37,396 nucleotides of DNA from an uncultured Acidimicrobiaceae bacterium (GCA_947259275.1 CAMYMH010000001.1:1-37396); one strand, 5' to 3'; shown: positions 7,814-16,404, counted from the stretch's first letter. Numbers and translations: made by a program. The notes: generated from the letters alone by a model not told the origin.

Positions 7814-8680
7814 TCAGTCGGGGCTGTCCGCGCTCTCGTCGAGACCTGGAAAATCCGTTATGTCGAGCGGATCGGTGCTGGCGTCGACTTCGGCGCCATC
7901 GGTGAAGTCGTCCCCGTCACTGTCTGCGACCTGGGGATCGGTTCCAAAGCGGGTCACCTCCTGGCCGTCGGAGAGTCCGTCGTCGTCAGTGTCGGCATCG
8001 AACGGGTCCGTCCCCAGTGTTGCCTCGGCCACGTCGCTGAGACCATCGCCGTCACTGTCCGGACGATCCTCAAAGGAAATCCCTGGGCTGTCGATGCTAT
8101 CGGGCGAATCAGGGCTGTCCGGCGAATCAGGGCTGTCCGGCGAATCAGCGCTATCGGGCGAATCAGCGCTATCCGGCGAATCAGCGCTGTCAGGCGAATC
8201 AGGGCTGTCGGCGCTGGCAGGACTCTCGTCGACGTCATCGGTGCCTGGCACGTCGGCGGGATCATTCGGATTCGAACCAGCCGCCACTTCAAAGTCGTCC
8301 GCGACTCCATCGCCGTCGGTATCGGCGTTTGAATTAGGATTCGTTCCAAACTCTGCCACCTCGTCGCCGTCGGAGAGCCCATCACCGTCAGTGTCTGGAT
8401 TCTCCGGATCAGTACCAAGCGTTTCTTCGGCGACATCCATCAAACCGTCGCTATCGGTGTCCACGCTGTCGAACGGAGACGCGAGGGAGTCATCCGCATT
8501 CGCTTCTACGAAGTCGGAGGCCTCGATCGAGGGCGCACTCGGCACTTCAGTGACCAAGACGACGTCGTCGAGTTTGATTTCATCCGGCTCGGTTCCCGGA
8601 GCCGCCGCCGCGGCGGCCGTTACACCAACGAAGGCTGTCACGGTTCCGGCAACGAGTTTCCATTTCACGGGTATCGGCAT
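7814..8680 (-). CDS. Secreted thrombospondin type 3 repeat protein with SPD tract
   Basis: A 288-aa exported acidic protein. An N-terminal signal segment (KLVAGTVTAFVGVTAAAAAA, residues 8-27) precedes TSP3-type calcium-binding repeats at about 73-140 (DTDSDGLMDVAEETLGTDP, DTDGDGLSDGDEVAEFGTNP) and 207-270. Between the two blocks lies a linker of about 45 residues made of Ser-Pro-Asp and Ser-Ala-Asp triplets. Asp-rich DxDxDG loops of this family bind calcium and stiffen extracellular stalks. The ribosome site AGGAGAG lies just before the ATG. No catalytic or cell-wall anchor domain is visible, so it may be a matrix or spacer protein. A terminator follows at 7748-7777. Confidence 0.8.
   Translation of the reverse strand: MPIPVKWKLVAGTVTAFVGVTAAAAAAPGTEPDEIKLDDVVLVTEVPSAPSIEASDFVEANADDSLASPFDSVDTDSDGLMDVAEETLGTDPENPDTDGDGLSDGDEVAEFGTNPNSNADTDGDGVADDFEVAAGSNPNDPADVPGTDDVDESPASADSPDSPDSADSPDSADSPDSADSPDSPDSPDSPDSPDSIDSPGISFEDRPDSDGDGLSDVAEATLGTDPFDADTDDDGLSDGQEVTRFGTDPQVADSDGDDFTDGAEVDASTDPLDITDFPGLDESADSPD
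8102..8209 (-). repeat. Six tandem 18-bp units encoding the SPD linker
   Basis: Six units of 18 bp (type CGGCGAATCAGGGCTGTC) with one to three substitutions each. The unit is a multiple of three, so copy-number change would lengthen or shorten the SPD linker without breaking the frame. Confidence 0.85.
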
Positions 8681-8696
8681 AGTCTCTCCTGTCCGC

Positions 8697-8720
8697 CAGT
8701 GTCACCGAGCCATCACACTG
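8697..8720. promoter_or_regulatory. Inverted repeat upstream of TSP3 gene
   Basis: CAGTGT at 8697-8702 and ACACTG at 8715-8720 form six-base arms 12 bases apart, 16 bases before the reverse-strand start codon. It could be an operator, but short arms like these also arise by chance. Confidence 0.25.
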
Positions 8721-8801
8721 ACGCTGGTCCGTTCGTCCTCCATGGCTCTCTGGGTAGGTCACCGAAACCGAGCCGAAAAATGTTACAGATGGACCGTGAG
8801 G

Positions 8802-10028
8802 TCAGGAGATGGCGTCGGCTGAAGCAATCCAGGACTCGGCAAGGGCGACGCGCCGTTCCGTGTCCTTCGCCCAATGGGGAAGCTGGACCCGGAAGGGACC
8901 TGTGGCCAGGCCCAGCACGACTCCTGCCACTCTGAGTCGGAGTCCCGCAGGGTCGGTGCGCCGATCGAAGTCGTTGATGAGCGCCACCCCGTATCGCTCG
9001 ATATCCCGTCGTGCGCGTGAGTCGAGCGCCAGAGTTGCGAGGTGTCCCAGGAGGCCGGCGAGATCGTCGGCCCGCTCTCCTATGCCGGCCGTGTCGACAT
9101 CTACTAGTCCGACAACGGTCTTGCCGTTGACGAGTACTTGGGACGAGTGGAAATCGCCATGCACCGCCGACAGGGGTCCAGCCGTGACCGAGCCCAGCCG
9201 GTCGACAATAGCCCTGATTCGGGTGGTCAGTTCTGGCGCGACCGCTTCGAGTAGCCGGGCTTGCTCGGCAGCTCGCTCATGCGGGCCGGCCGTCTTCCCG
9301 GCCGTGTCATCGGGCTCAGGAAAGAGATCGAGAAGCGCCACGAGGTCGGCCCCGGTGGGCACACGTTTGGATCGGGCCGTCAAGGCGGCCCTGAGGGTGC
9401 GGCCGGCCATTGCTTGCAAGGCAACAATTCCGAGCTCTCGAGACCAACCGAAAGTGTGTGGCACTGGCACATGGTCGGCGAGCGATGTGTGTGCGAGTTG
9501 GAGAGCGGCGGTCCTCTCCGGACGGATCACCTTTAGGAAGATTCGATGGGAACGGCCTGAGGCTTCGATCACTGCACGCCGACCGGCCCGATAGGCGCGG
9601 GTACGAAGTTTGACCGGCTCTGGAGGCGCACCTAGACGCTCCAGCAACTCGCTTACCCGATTGTCATCTGTGGCAGCCGCCAAGCCGGGAAGAAAAGGGT
9701 CGTTCGGGAATTGCCAGAAAGCGATTTCGAGCCCGTCCGCTGCAAACACCGGGACATCATCGGGGACCTTTATTCCGGACGCGGCGACCAGCGTGGTCTG
9801 TGCCGGCCGGCCCGCTGCCGTGACTATCTTGGCGCGAAATTGGACCGTCACCGACCTCGCTGGGACGTATCTCACCTGGGAAACCGTGTAGGACAGCATC
9901 CTTGACCCCACGACCTCCAAAGCGGAAGCAAGGAACGGCTCAGCACCCGGACCAAGGAGGATCTGCGTGGCAGGCAGTTTCGAATCAGAAACCTGGGGGT
10001 TGTTTTGCGACGGTGACATAGGGGGCAT
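8802..10028 (-). CDS. APH-type phosphotransferase family protein
   Basis: A 408-aa protein with the aminoglycoside phosphotransferase/choline kinase fold. The catalytic loop AVHGDFHSSQVLV lies near residue 295, with His-Gly-Asp and a Gln where Asn is usual. The metal-binding segment GLVDVDTAG follows, equivalent to the DxD/DFG motif, and the candidate ATP-contacting Lys is in HRIFLKVIRPERT. The N-terminal 150 residues are an extra domain not typical of drug-modifying enzymes. Members of this superfamily phosphorylate small molecules such as sugars, choline, homoserine or aminoglycosides; the substrate here cannot be told. The first ATG (10028) is used; a second at 10019 is equally possible. 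No operon partner is evident. Confidence 0.75.
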   Translation of the reverse strand: MPPMSPSQNNPQVSDSKLPATQILLGPGAEPFLASALEVVGSRMLSYTVSQVRYVPARSVTVQFRAKIVTAAGRPAQTTLVAASGIKVPDDVPVFAADGLEIAFWQFPNDPFLPGLAAATDDNRVSELLERLGAPPEPVKLRTRAYRAGRRAVIEASGRSHRIFLKVIRPERTAALQLAHTSLADHVPVPHTFGWSRELGIVALQAMAGRTLRAALTARSKRVPTGADLVALLDLFPEPDDTAGKTAGPHERAAEQARLLEAVAPELTTRIRAIVDRLGSVTAGPLSAVHGDFHSSQVLVNGKTVVGLVDVDTAGIGERADDLAGLLGHLATLALDSRARRDIERYGVALINDFDRRTDPAGLRLRVAGVVLGLATGPFRVQLPHWAKDTERRVALAESWIASADAIS

Positions 10029-10155
10029 CTTGCCACGGACCAGGCGTCGTCACGGAACTTGACACCCAAGAGGGGTCTTCGCAGCTGCAGCTTCATGGAG
10101 GCGGCTCCGGGTCAGGAGCCACTCCGCGTCGCAGAAGAACTCGTCCAAGAAACCT

Positions 10156-10398
10156 TTAGTCGACAGTTGGGAGGACCGGCTCCCGCCTCCGGATCGGCCA
10201 CTTCCAGCTGGCCAGGTTGGCTTGCGCCTGACTACGCCACCGCCACCTTGCCCAGGTGAGGGCGGCACCTCCAATCAGCGCCCATCCCAGGAGCTCGCCG
10301 ATGACATGAGAAAGGATGGCAGCGTAGAAGACGAAGGTCAGGATCCGATGTCTTCGCATCCATACCCTGCGTCGTTCGGGCCTTGTCGCCACGTACAT
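10156..10398 (-). CDS. Possible small membrane protein
   Basis: An 80-aa frame divergent from the sigma gene at 10535. It has a basic N-terminus, a hydrophobic stretch (ILTFVFYAAILSHVIGELLG) that continues into a second short one, then a Trp/Arg-rich tail. No family is recognised and the ribosome site is poor. Codon choice and the positive-inside pattern make it plausible but not certain. Confidence 0.3.
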   Translation of the reverse strand: MYVATRPERRRVWMRRHRILTFVFYAAILSHVIGELLGWALIGGAALTWARWRWRSQAQANLASWKWPIRRREPVLPTVD

Positions 10399-10534
10399 CC
10401 CAGCCGCAGGACCTCTGTGGCGCGTGTGGCCGCAACCACCATTCGTCGACGGCGTGCGTTTTTCGTGCCGCGGTTCGAGAGCCCCAACATGACCTGCAGG
10501 CTCGAGGAATAACGGACCCGGCCGATACAGCGCC

Positions 10535-11110
10535 ATGGATTCGCAACCGTTCGAGTCGCTCCTTGACGCTGCCCGGGCAGGGGGAGAGTGGGCCTGGAGT
10601 CGCCTCTATCAACAGTTTTCGCCACCATTGTTGGGTTACTTGTATCAGCAGGGTGCGAAGGATCCGGAAGATCTGCTTGGCGAGCTGTGGCTCGACGTGG
10701 CTCGCAAGATTCACGATTTTGCGGGCGACGAATCGGGATTCCGTTCCTGGATGTTCGTGATCGCACACCACCGGCTGGTGGACGAATGGCGAAGGTTGAA
10801 GCGGCGGCCGAGCATGGCTATGCCGCCCGAGGAACTCCCCTCGCAGAACACGGAATCGGCCGAGCAAGAAGTGATGAGTGGCCTGGCGCACTCGGGGTTC
10901 CTGGCTTTGCTTGATCCGCTCACCGACGATCAACGAACGGTGATCCTTCTCAGGTTCGGGGCTGACCTGGCATTGAAAGACGTGGCACAAGCAATGGGCA
11001 AGTCGGACGGCGCCGTGAGGGTGCTGCAGCATCGTGCGATTACCGAATTGAGAAAAAACCACCCGCAGCGCGTAACCAAAAAGCCGGCTGGGACGGTTAC
11101 AGCAGCGTAA
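10535..11110 (+). CDS. ECF-type RNA polymerase sigma factor
   Basis: A 191-aa alternative sigma factor. Region 2 is at about residues 20-90 (LLGYLYQQGAKDPEDLLGEL, FRSWMFVIAHHRLVDEWRRL), and region 4 is at about 125-172 with the helix-turn-helix ALKDVAQAMGKSDGAVRVLQ. Its stop codon shares a base with the start of the next gene (TAATG), so the downstream membrane protein is translationally coupled and is probably its regulator or sensor. It is distinct in sequence from the sigma factor at 304. The target promoters are unknown. Confidence 0.88.
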   Translation: MDSQPFESLLDAARAGGEWAWSRLYQQFSPPLLGYLYQQGAKDPEDLLGELWLDVARKIHDFAGDESGFRSWMFVIAHHRLVDEWRRLKRRPSMAMPPEELPSQNTESAEQEVMSGLAHSGFLALLDPLTDDQRTVILLRFGADLALKDVAQAMGKSDGAVRVLQHRAITELRKNHPQRVTKKPAGTVTAA

Positions 11111-11817
11111 TGACCAAGAACACCGACATTTCCGTGGGCGACTCGCTACCCGAGGAGATGGTCCAGGCCCTGAGAAGCGGGCTTAGCTACCCGATAGCAG
11201 ACGACCTCGCCGCCCACCACGTCGCGATGGTGATGACTTCGGTGGCACCGATCCCCGCTCCGGCGACACCGGTCAGCCCCGGCGTATTGGGACGAATAAA
11301 GAGAAGATTTGTGCTTGCTTCCCTCTTCACCGGACTTACGGCAAAGATCATTGGGGCGGGTGTAGCCCTTGCCACGGTAACTGGGGGCGTCACAGCCACC
11401 GGTGCCTTACCCGAAGATGTTGAAGAGCCTCTTGCCGCCACGTTCGAGGTGCTCACGCTGGGCGCCTTTCCCGACATGGGCGACAACTCAGATGAGGATT
11501 CGGAGATCGTGATAGAGGATCAGGACGAAAGCGATCTCGAAGATCAGGACGACCTCGACTACCTCGACTACGAGGATGACACCGACGATCTCGACGAGAA
11601 CCACGACGAAGAAGACGACCAGGACTCTGAAGACGACCGCGACGACCTCGACGATGAAGATGGTGACGCCGACTCCGACTCCGACAATGACGACCTCGAC
11701 GACGATGACGACGACGACGTCGATCATGACGGAGACGATGATGACGACGAGAACGATCTCGATGACCTCGACGAGGGAGATGATGACGAGGACCAAAAGG
11801 ACGACCCCGGCCAGTAA
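11110..11817 (+). CDS. ECF-coupled membrane protein with very acidic extracellular tail
   Basis: A 235-aa protein. Residues 1-70 are cytoplasmic and may contact the sigma factor (SLPEEMVQALRSGLSYPIAD). A hydrophobic segment at about 75-98 (ASLFTGLTAKIIGAGVALA) spans the membrane. The last ~110 residues are almost wholly Asp and Glu with a few Ser, Asn and Gln, and no aromatic fold. Similar sigma-linked proteins with a single helix and a low-complexity tail are common in Actinomycetota. No zinc-binding anti-sigma motif is seen. The tail could bind calcium or other cations outside the cell, which would make it a charge or ion sensor; that is inference. The stop is followed directly by the debris of an FtsX permease on the other strand. 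Confidence 0.65.
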   Translation: MTKNTDISVGDSLPEEMVQALRSGLSYPIADDLAAHHVAMVMTSVAPIPAPATPVSPGVLGRIKRRFVLASLFTGLTAKIIGAGVALATVTGGVTATGALPEDVEEPLAATFEVLTLGAFPDMGDNSDEDSEIVIEDQDESDLEDQDDLDYLDYEDDTDDLDENHDEEDDQDSEDDRDDLDDEDGDADSDSDNDDLDDDDDDDVDHDGDDDDDENDLDDLDEGDDDEDQKDDPGQ

Positions 11818-11834
11818 TCTCCCGCCGCTCTACC

Positions 11835-12185
11835 ACGCGCCAACCCTGAGATCATTACCCAACCGTGCTCGGCGGCAGCACGGCCCAACGCTGCCAACCT
11901 GCGGCCGCACGAGGGCGCGACGAGGGCGGCCAGCCCGAGCGCCGGCACAACCAGCGCGAAGTCCGAGAGGCCGACGGCCATCGGGACATGGAACCAGGCC
12001 TGTCCGATCCTCCACAGGAGTGGCCACGCGAACAGGAACCCTGCCGGACCACTCAGCGATTCAACACCCACAATCGTGGCCACGTGACGACGCCCGTAGC
12101 CGATGGCGCGCAGTGTCGCGAACTCCCCTTCGCGGTCGAGGTAAGAGCCAAACAAAAGGCAAATCCAGGTGGGCCCACCACTTAG
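11835..12185 (-). pseudogene. C-terminal fragment of an FtsX-type ABC permease
   Basis: A reverse frame reads FGSYLDREGEFATLRAIGYG, then RRHVATIVGVESLSGP, and a hydrophobic end (LVVPALGLAALVAP). This matches the last two transmembrane segments of FtsX/MacB-like permeases, in which the E-x-A-x-x-R-A-x-G motif follows the third helix. There is no start codon or upstream domain: the frame emerges from unrelated sequence near 12185. It is a truncated remnant, and the rest of the transporter is absent from the window. Confidence 0.7.
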
Positions 12186-12287
12186 AATCCCCTGCTTGAC
12201 ACGGTTGATTCACGAGTGGCGGCCGCCCGTCGCGCAAGAGAGCCATCAAAGAGGGTCCAAAACGGCGGTTGCCCGTACGATTGACAC

Positions 12288-13613
12288 ATGAGCCTCTCGG
12301 AAGCGACCCGTGGATATCTGCAGGCGTTGCGGGTCGGATGGTTCGAATTGGGTCGCTGGGGTCGACTCGCGCTGGCCGGGATCGGACTGTCAGTCATTAT
12401 TGCCGTGGCACTCGGGTTCTCGATCCCGAGGACAGCCAACCGCCACCTGCTGCACGGACAATCTGAGATCCTTGCCACGGCCGTGGAGGATCTGCAATCC
12501 TCCGGCCTCGTCTTCCGGTCGAGCAATGCTCCTGGGTTCGCTCCCACCTTCAACGAGGCAGTCGAGCTGCGGTTGTTGGGCGGTGACACCATCCGGGTGA
12601 AACTGTGGTCGATGGACGGGACCGTCGTCTATTCCGATCACGAGGATCAGATCGGCGAGAGCTTTGTGTTCAATCGCCTGGCTACCCGCGCTCGCAACGG
12701 CACCATTGAGTTCGGCATCTCTGACGCCTCCGAACCAGCCCATGCCCTGGAAGAGGACCTCGGTGAGCTCATCGAATACTTCATCCCGGTTTCCGATGAA
12801 GCCGGGGTGTTCGGGTTGTTCGAAGTCGAGCAACACGTCGACACTCTCAACGCCACCACCAGCCGGATTCGCCGCAACACGTGGTTCAGTATCGGTGTTG
12901 GTCTCGGCCTGCTTACCGTCTTCATGGTCAGCCTCACCCTGGCGAATGCCCACGTTCTGACTCGTCGTCGTCGTCTCGCGGAGAAGCTGTTCGGTGAGCT
13001 CGTGCAAGTCCAGGAAGTCGAAAGACGACGCATCATTGGATCGCTGCACGACGACGTCGGACAACCGCTCTACCGCCTGCTATATGGATTACAGGGTTCG
13101 CAGTCACGGCTCGATCCCGACCACCCGGTATCCGAAGAGCTCGGCCAGCTCGAACGCATCGTGCGAGACGTCGACTCCACACTGCGTTCCGAGCTACGCG
13201 GTTTGCACTCGAGCTTGGCGGAGGATCTCGGTCTCGTCGCGGCGCTGGAGGCACTCGTCGAAACGACCCGGGAGGAAACCGATCTCATACTCGATCTCGA
13301 TCTCGATGTCGAGACCGACGACGAACTCGCCGCTATACCGCGGGCTGCGCTGTTTCGGGCTGCCAAGGAGGGGATAACCAATGCCCGCAAGCACGCACAG
13401 GCCGAGCACCTCTGGCTGCGTCTCCGAACCGAATCCAGACGCGTGGTTCTGGAGGTGGAGGACGACGGGACCGGCGTGACCGGCAACGAAGGACTCGGCC
13501 TGACAACTACCCGGGAACGTCTTGACGCGATCGGCGGCGGTCTGGCACTAGAGCGAGGCGCCGCCGGTGGCACCCGTCTGAAGGCCTGGGCACCGCGGGG
13601 ACGGCCGACATGA
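12288..13613 (+). CDS. Sensor histidine kinase, NarL-partner (HisKA_3) type
   Basis: A 441-aa membrane sensor. Transmembrane helix 1 (about residues 26-48) and helix 2 (about 198-220) flank an extracytoplasmic sensing domain of roughly 150 residues with no recognised fold. The dimerisation/phosphoacceptor domain follows with the H-box VERRRIIGSLHDDVGQPLYR (His254). The ATPase domain has FRAAKEGITNARKHAQ as N-box and VEDDGTGV as G-box. It would autophosphorylate on His254 and pass the phosphate to the response regulator encoded by the overlapping next gene (ATGA). Its place directly before copper-type proteins suggests it senses copper or envelope redox stress, which is inference from context. 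Confidence 0.88.
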   Translation: MSLSEATRGYLQALRVGWFELGRWGRLALAGIGLSVIIAVALGFSIPRTANRHLLHGQSEILATAVEDLQSSGLVFRSSNAPGFAPTFNEAVELRLLGGDTIRVKLWSMDGTVVYSDHEDQIGESFVFNRLATRARNGTIEFGISDASEPAHALEEDLGELIEYFIPVSDEAGVFGLFEVEQHVDTLNATTSRIRRNTWFSIGVGLGLLTVFMVSLTLANAHVLTRRRRLAEKLFGELVQVQEVERRRIIGSLHDDVGQPLYRLLYGLQGSQSRLDPDHPVSEELGQLERIVRDVDSTLRSELRGLHSSLAEDLGLVAALEALVETTREETDLILDLDLDVETDDELAAIPRAALFRAAKEGITNARKHAQAEHLWLRLRTESRRVVLEVEDDGTGVTGNEGLGLTTTRERLDAIGGGLALERGAAGGTRLKAWAPRGRPT

Positions 13614-14233
13614 GAGTGATCCTGGCCGACGACCACAAGGTGGTGCGAGAAGGCCTGCGATGGATGCTGAGCGGCGAGCAGGATGTTGAGATCGTGGGAG
13701 AGGCCGAGAGCGGTGAGCAGCTGATCGCTCTTCTGTCCGCCTTGCCCGCCGACATCGTTCTTCTGGACGTCCGAATGCCGGGCATGAGTGGCCTCGATGC
13801 CCTCGCTGTCATCACCCAGCGAGCTCCCGACGTGCAGGTCATCGTGCTGACGATGCACGATGAGCCTGCGTATGTCCGGAGGGCAATCGAGCTGGGAGCC
13901 GCGGGCTATCTGCTCAAAAACGCCGACAGAGAAGAGATCCTCGAAGCCCTTCGCACGGTCCATTCGGGCCGGGCCTATGTCCAAGGCGACCTCACAGGGA
14001 CGCTTCTCAAAACCATCTCAGGCAGAGAACGAATCGCCGACGCATTGAGTCCCCGAGAGGTTGAAGTGCTCTCCCTCGTGTCACAGGGCCTCGAAAACAA
14101 GCAGATTGCCAGGTCACTCGGCATCTCGGAAGCAACCGTCAAAACCCATCTAAAGGGCGTCTTCGCTCGCCTCGATGTCTCCAGTCGGGCCGAAGCAGTT
14201 GCCATCGGCCTACGCCTGGGGATCATCGAGTAG
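13610..14233 (+). CDS. NarL/LuxR-type response regulator
   Basis: A 207-aa DNA-binding regulator. The receiver domain (about 1-118) keeps the acidic pair (LADDHK), the phosphoacceptor Asp53 (VLLDVRMPG) and the conserved Lys (YLLKNADREE). A LuxR-type helix-turn-helix is at about 143-200 (LSPREVEVLSLVSQGLENKQ, then SEATVKTHLKGVF). The gene overlaps the kinase gene by four bases, so the two form one operon. A 28-bp perfect palindrome begins 15 bases past its stop and is a plausible binding site for this dimeric regulator or a terminator. Confidence 0.9.
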   Translation: MRVILADDHKVVREGLRWMLSGEQDVEIVGEAESGEQLIALLSALPADIVLLDVRMPGMSGLDALAVITQRAPDVQVIVLTMHDEPAYVRRAIELGAAGYLLKNADREEILEALRTVHSGRAYVQGDLTGTLLKTISGRERIADALSPREVEVLSLVSQGLENKQIARSLGISEATVKTHLKGVFARLDVSSRAEAVAIGLRLGIIE

Positions 14234-14247
14234 GGCCGCAGTCGGGA

Positions 14248-14275
14248 GCCTTATCACCCATATGGGTGATAAGGC
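14248..14275. promoter_or_regulatory. 28-bp perfect palindrome, candidate operator
   Basis: The half-site GCCTTATCACCCAT is followed immediately by its exact reverse complement. With no loop it is better suited to binding a dimeric regulator than to acting as a terminator, although a short-loop hairpin is possible. It lies between the response regulator and the copper-type lipoprotein (start 14351). Confidence 0.55.
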
Positions 14276-14350
14276 CTGGCCATACGAGGGACTCCAATTC
14301 TTCGGGCATCAGCCGTACATTGTCGAGAGAGAAATCGGAGGGCAAAAGCG

Positions 14351-15059
14351 ATGCGCACGAAGCTCGGAATCGTGATTGTCGTGGCGATGGTGGCCGCGGC
14401 CTGCGGCGCCGAAACCGCGAACGAGGCAGGGGATCAATCGACGACGACAGCCGACCTTTCGGCGACCGTTGACGCCGACCACCATGAAGGCGAAGAGGAC
14501 GTAGCCGATCACGGACACGAATCAGACGCTGCCGACCACCATGAAGGCGAAGAGGACGTAGCCGATCACGGACACGAACCAGACGCTGCCGACCACCATG
14601 AAGGCGAAGAGGACGTAGCCGCACGGACACGAACCAGACGCTGCCGACCACCATGAAGGCGAAGAGGACGTAGCCGATCACGGACACGAACCAGACGCCG
14701 TCGATCGGGTTGTCGAAGTCTCTGTCACCGAATTCAGCTTCGACGCCGCCGACCTAGGCGTGGCCCGGCACGAAACCGTCTCATTCGTCGTCAAGAACAA
14801 CGGACGGGTAGAACATGAGTTCCGGCTCACCACCGAACACGGGGCACTCGAGCACATCGAGGGACACCAGGGGGCCCATGACGACCATATGGCGACCGAG
14901 GAAGGTCATCACGAAGAGCACTTCATGCTGATCGCTCCAGGGGAAACCGAAACATTGACAGTGTCGTTCCACGACGATGCCGTCTTCGACGTCGCCGCCT
15001 GCCTGCTCCCCGGCCACTGGGAGGCCGGGCTCCACACGCCGCTGACCATTGAGGGTTGA
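14351..15059 (+). pseudogene. His-rich cupredoxin-like lipoprotein, frameshifted
   Basis: A lipoprotein of about 236 residues if the frame is repaired. It starts with a signal peptide and lipobox (VVAMVAAACG, Cys18) after a good ribosome site (GGAGGG, 14337-14342). Four 19-residue His/Asp/Glu-rich repeats (DHHEGEEDVADHGHE) follow, then a cupredoxin-like domain with VEHEFRL, ACLLPGHW and a closing strand, giving His, Cys and His ligands of a copper site. The third repeat has lost two bases (14591-14645 is 55 bp instead of 57), which moves the cupredoxin part into another frame. This may be a sequencing error, a real null allele or a slippage switch. It resembles the next gene and probably arose with it by duplication. 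Confidence 0.7.
14477..14702 (+). repeat. Four tandem 57-bp units in lipoprotein gene
   Basis: Units begin at 14477, 14534, 14591 and 14646 and are nearly identical. The third is 55 bp because two bases are missing in the Asp-His codon pair, and this causes the frameshift. Confidence 0.88.
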
Positions 15060-15084
15060 GGAAGGGACGACCAGGAGCCCCATC

Positions 15085-16248
15085 GTGACATCCCACAAAC
15101 CCAACACCCAGCAGATATTCGAAGGCGGCCCACGCACCCTGTTCTACGGTCTCGTCACCGCCGGCGGGCTGTCCCTGCTGCTAATGGCACTTCCCTTTTT
15201 CTCGCAGGACGCAGCCGGTAATGCGCTCGCAGCGGAGGGTCCTCAGGAAGTCCAGGTAGTCCTCACCGAATTCACCATCCAGCCCGCCAGTTTCTCTTTC
15301 GAGGCCGGCGATCAGGTGGTGTTCGTGGTCGAGAACCAGGGTCAAGTCGCCCACGAGTTCCGTCTGACGTCGGGATCGTCGGCCACCGCGCACGCGGAAG
15401 GCGGTCACGAGGGACACGACGACTCAGCCGGAGGCACCGACGAGCACGGCGACGTTTGGCTCCTTGTCGACCCCAAGCAGACGGAGACGTTGGAGATCAC
15501 TTTCGACGAGCATTCCACGTTCGACCTGGCGGCGTGCCTGCTCCCCGGCCACTACGAAGAGGGTATGACAAGCCGGCTCAGCATCGCCGGCCTCATGGTG
15601 ATGGCCGACGACGGTCATGCCCATGGAGCAGAAGATGACCACGCCACCGAAGACCACGCCGATGCAGCCGAAGATGACCACGCCACCGAAGACCACGCCG
15701 ATGCAGCCGGAGATGACCACGCCACCGAAGACCACGCCGATGCAGCCGGAGATGACCACGCCACCGAAGACCACGCCGATGCAGCCGAAGACCACGCCAC
15801 CGAAGACCACGCCGATGCAGCCGAAGACCACCTCGCCACCGAGGACCACGCCGATGCAGCCGAAGACCACCACGCCACCGAAGACCACGCAATGGACGCA
15901 GCAGTCGTGGACCGCGAGGTCCTGATCTTCATGGATGAGTACGAATTCGATCCGCCCGACCTCGAACTAAGGCGCGGGGATACGGTTCGCTTCACGATCA
16001 TCAACGCCGGCGACCTGACGCATGAGTTCAGATTCACAACCGAGCACGCCGCGGAGGAGCACCTGGCCGGCAGCAGCGACGGCCACCACGCCGCGGACAA
16101 CGGCGATCTGATGGCTCTGATCGATCCGGGGGCGGCCGCGACACTGACAGTGACCTTTGATGGTGATACGGCCCTCGACCTCGTTGCCTGTTTCCTCGAC
16201 AACCACCTCGAGTCCGGCATGTCAGCGCCGCTGACGATCACCTCCTAA
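15085..16248 (+). CDS. Membrane-anchored double cupredoxin-like protein with His/Asp repeat
   Basis: A 387-aa exported protein starting at GTG 15085, with AGGAG eight bases upstream; a longer frame overlaps the previous gene. A transmembrane or signal segment lies at about 19-38. Cupredoxin-like domain 1 (about 52-185) has AHEFRL, AACLLPGHYEEGM, giving His, Cys, His and Met as in type 1 copper sites. Seven repeats of about 13 residues (DDHATEDHADAA) follow, and then cupredoxin-like domain 2 (about 285-387) with THEFRF and ACFLDNHLESGM, again with the full ligand set. It probably binds copper outside the membrane, as storage, delivery or electron transfer. It forms a pair with the frameshifted lipoprotein upstream. 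Confidence 0.78.
   Translation: MTSHKPNTQQIFEGGPRTLFYGLVTAGGLSLLLMALPFFSQDAAGNALAAEGPQEVQVVLTEFTIQPASFSFEAGDQVVFVVENQGQVAHEFRLTSGSSATAHAEGGHEGHDDSAGGTDEHGDVWLLVDPKQTETLEITFDEHSTFDLAACLLPGHYEEGMTSRLSIAGLMVMADDGHAHGAEDDHATEDHADAAEDDHATEDHADAAGDDHATEDHADAAGDDHATEDHADAAEDHATEDHADAAEDHLATEDHADAAEDHHATEDHAMDAAVVDREVLIFMDEYEFDPPDLELRRGDTVRFTIINAGDLTHEFRFTTEHAAEEHLAGSSDGHHAADNGDLMALIDPGAAATLTVTFDGDTALDLVACFLDNHLESGMSAPLTITS
15631..15903 (+). repeat. Seven tandem ~39-bp His/Asp-coding units
   Basis: Units of 36-42 bp encode variants of EDDHATEDHADAA between the two cupredoxin-like domains. All are multiples of three, so variation in copy number keeps the frame. The His and Asp spacing suits metal binding. 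Confidence 0.88.
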
Positions 16249-16404
16249 CGAACGCACGCTTCACTCTGCCAAACCGCCGGGCTGCAGTTTCGAGGCGCCG
16301 CCACACCCGGATCCGGGGCGAGCCTCGCACCGCTTGCGGCCGACCGCTTCAGTCGCTCACGGTGGGTAGGCTCGAGACCTCCCGGTCGCTGAGCCGGTCT
16401 TAAC

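Noticed and set aside
8102..8209. CRISPR-like array (also the repeats at 14477 and 15631)
   Set aside because: The repeats are directly tandem, without unique spacers, lie in reading frames and are multiples of three (apart from the two-base loss in one 57-bp unit). They encode low-complexity protein.
10059..10259. Sigma-like phrase EELVQETF in a forward frame before the second sigma gene
   Set aside because: Only about ten residues resemble sigma region 2 and nothing else in the frame does, so this is most likely chance.
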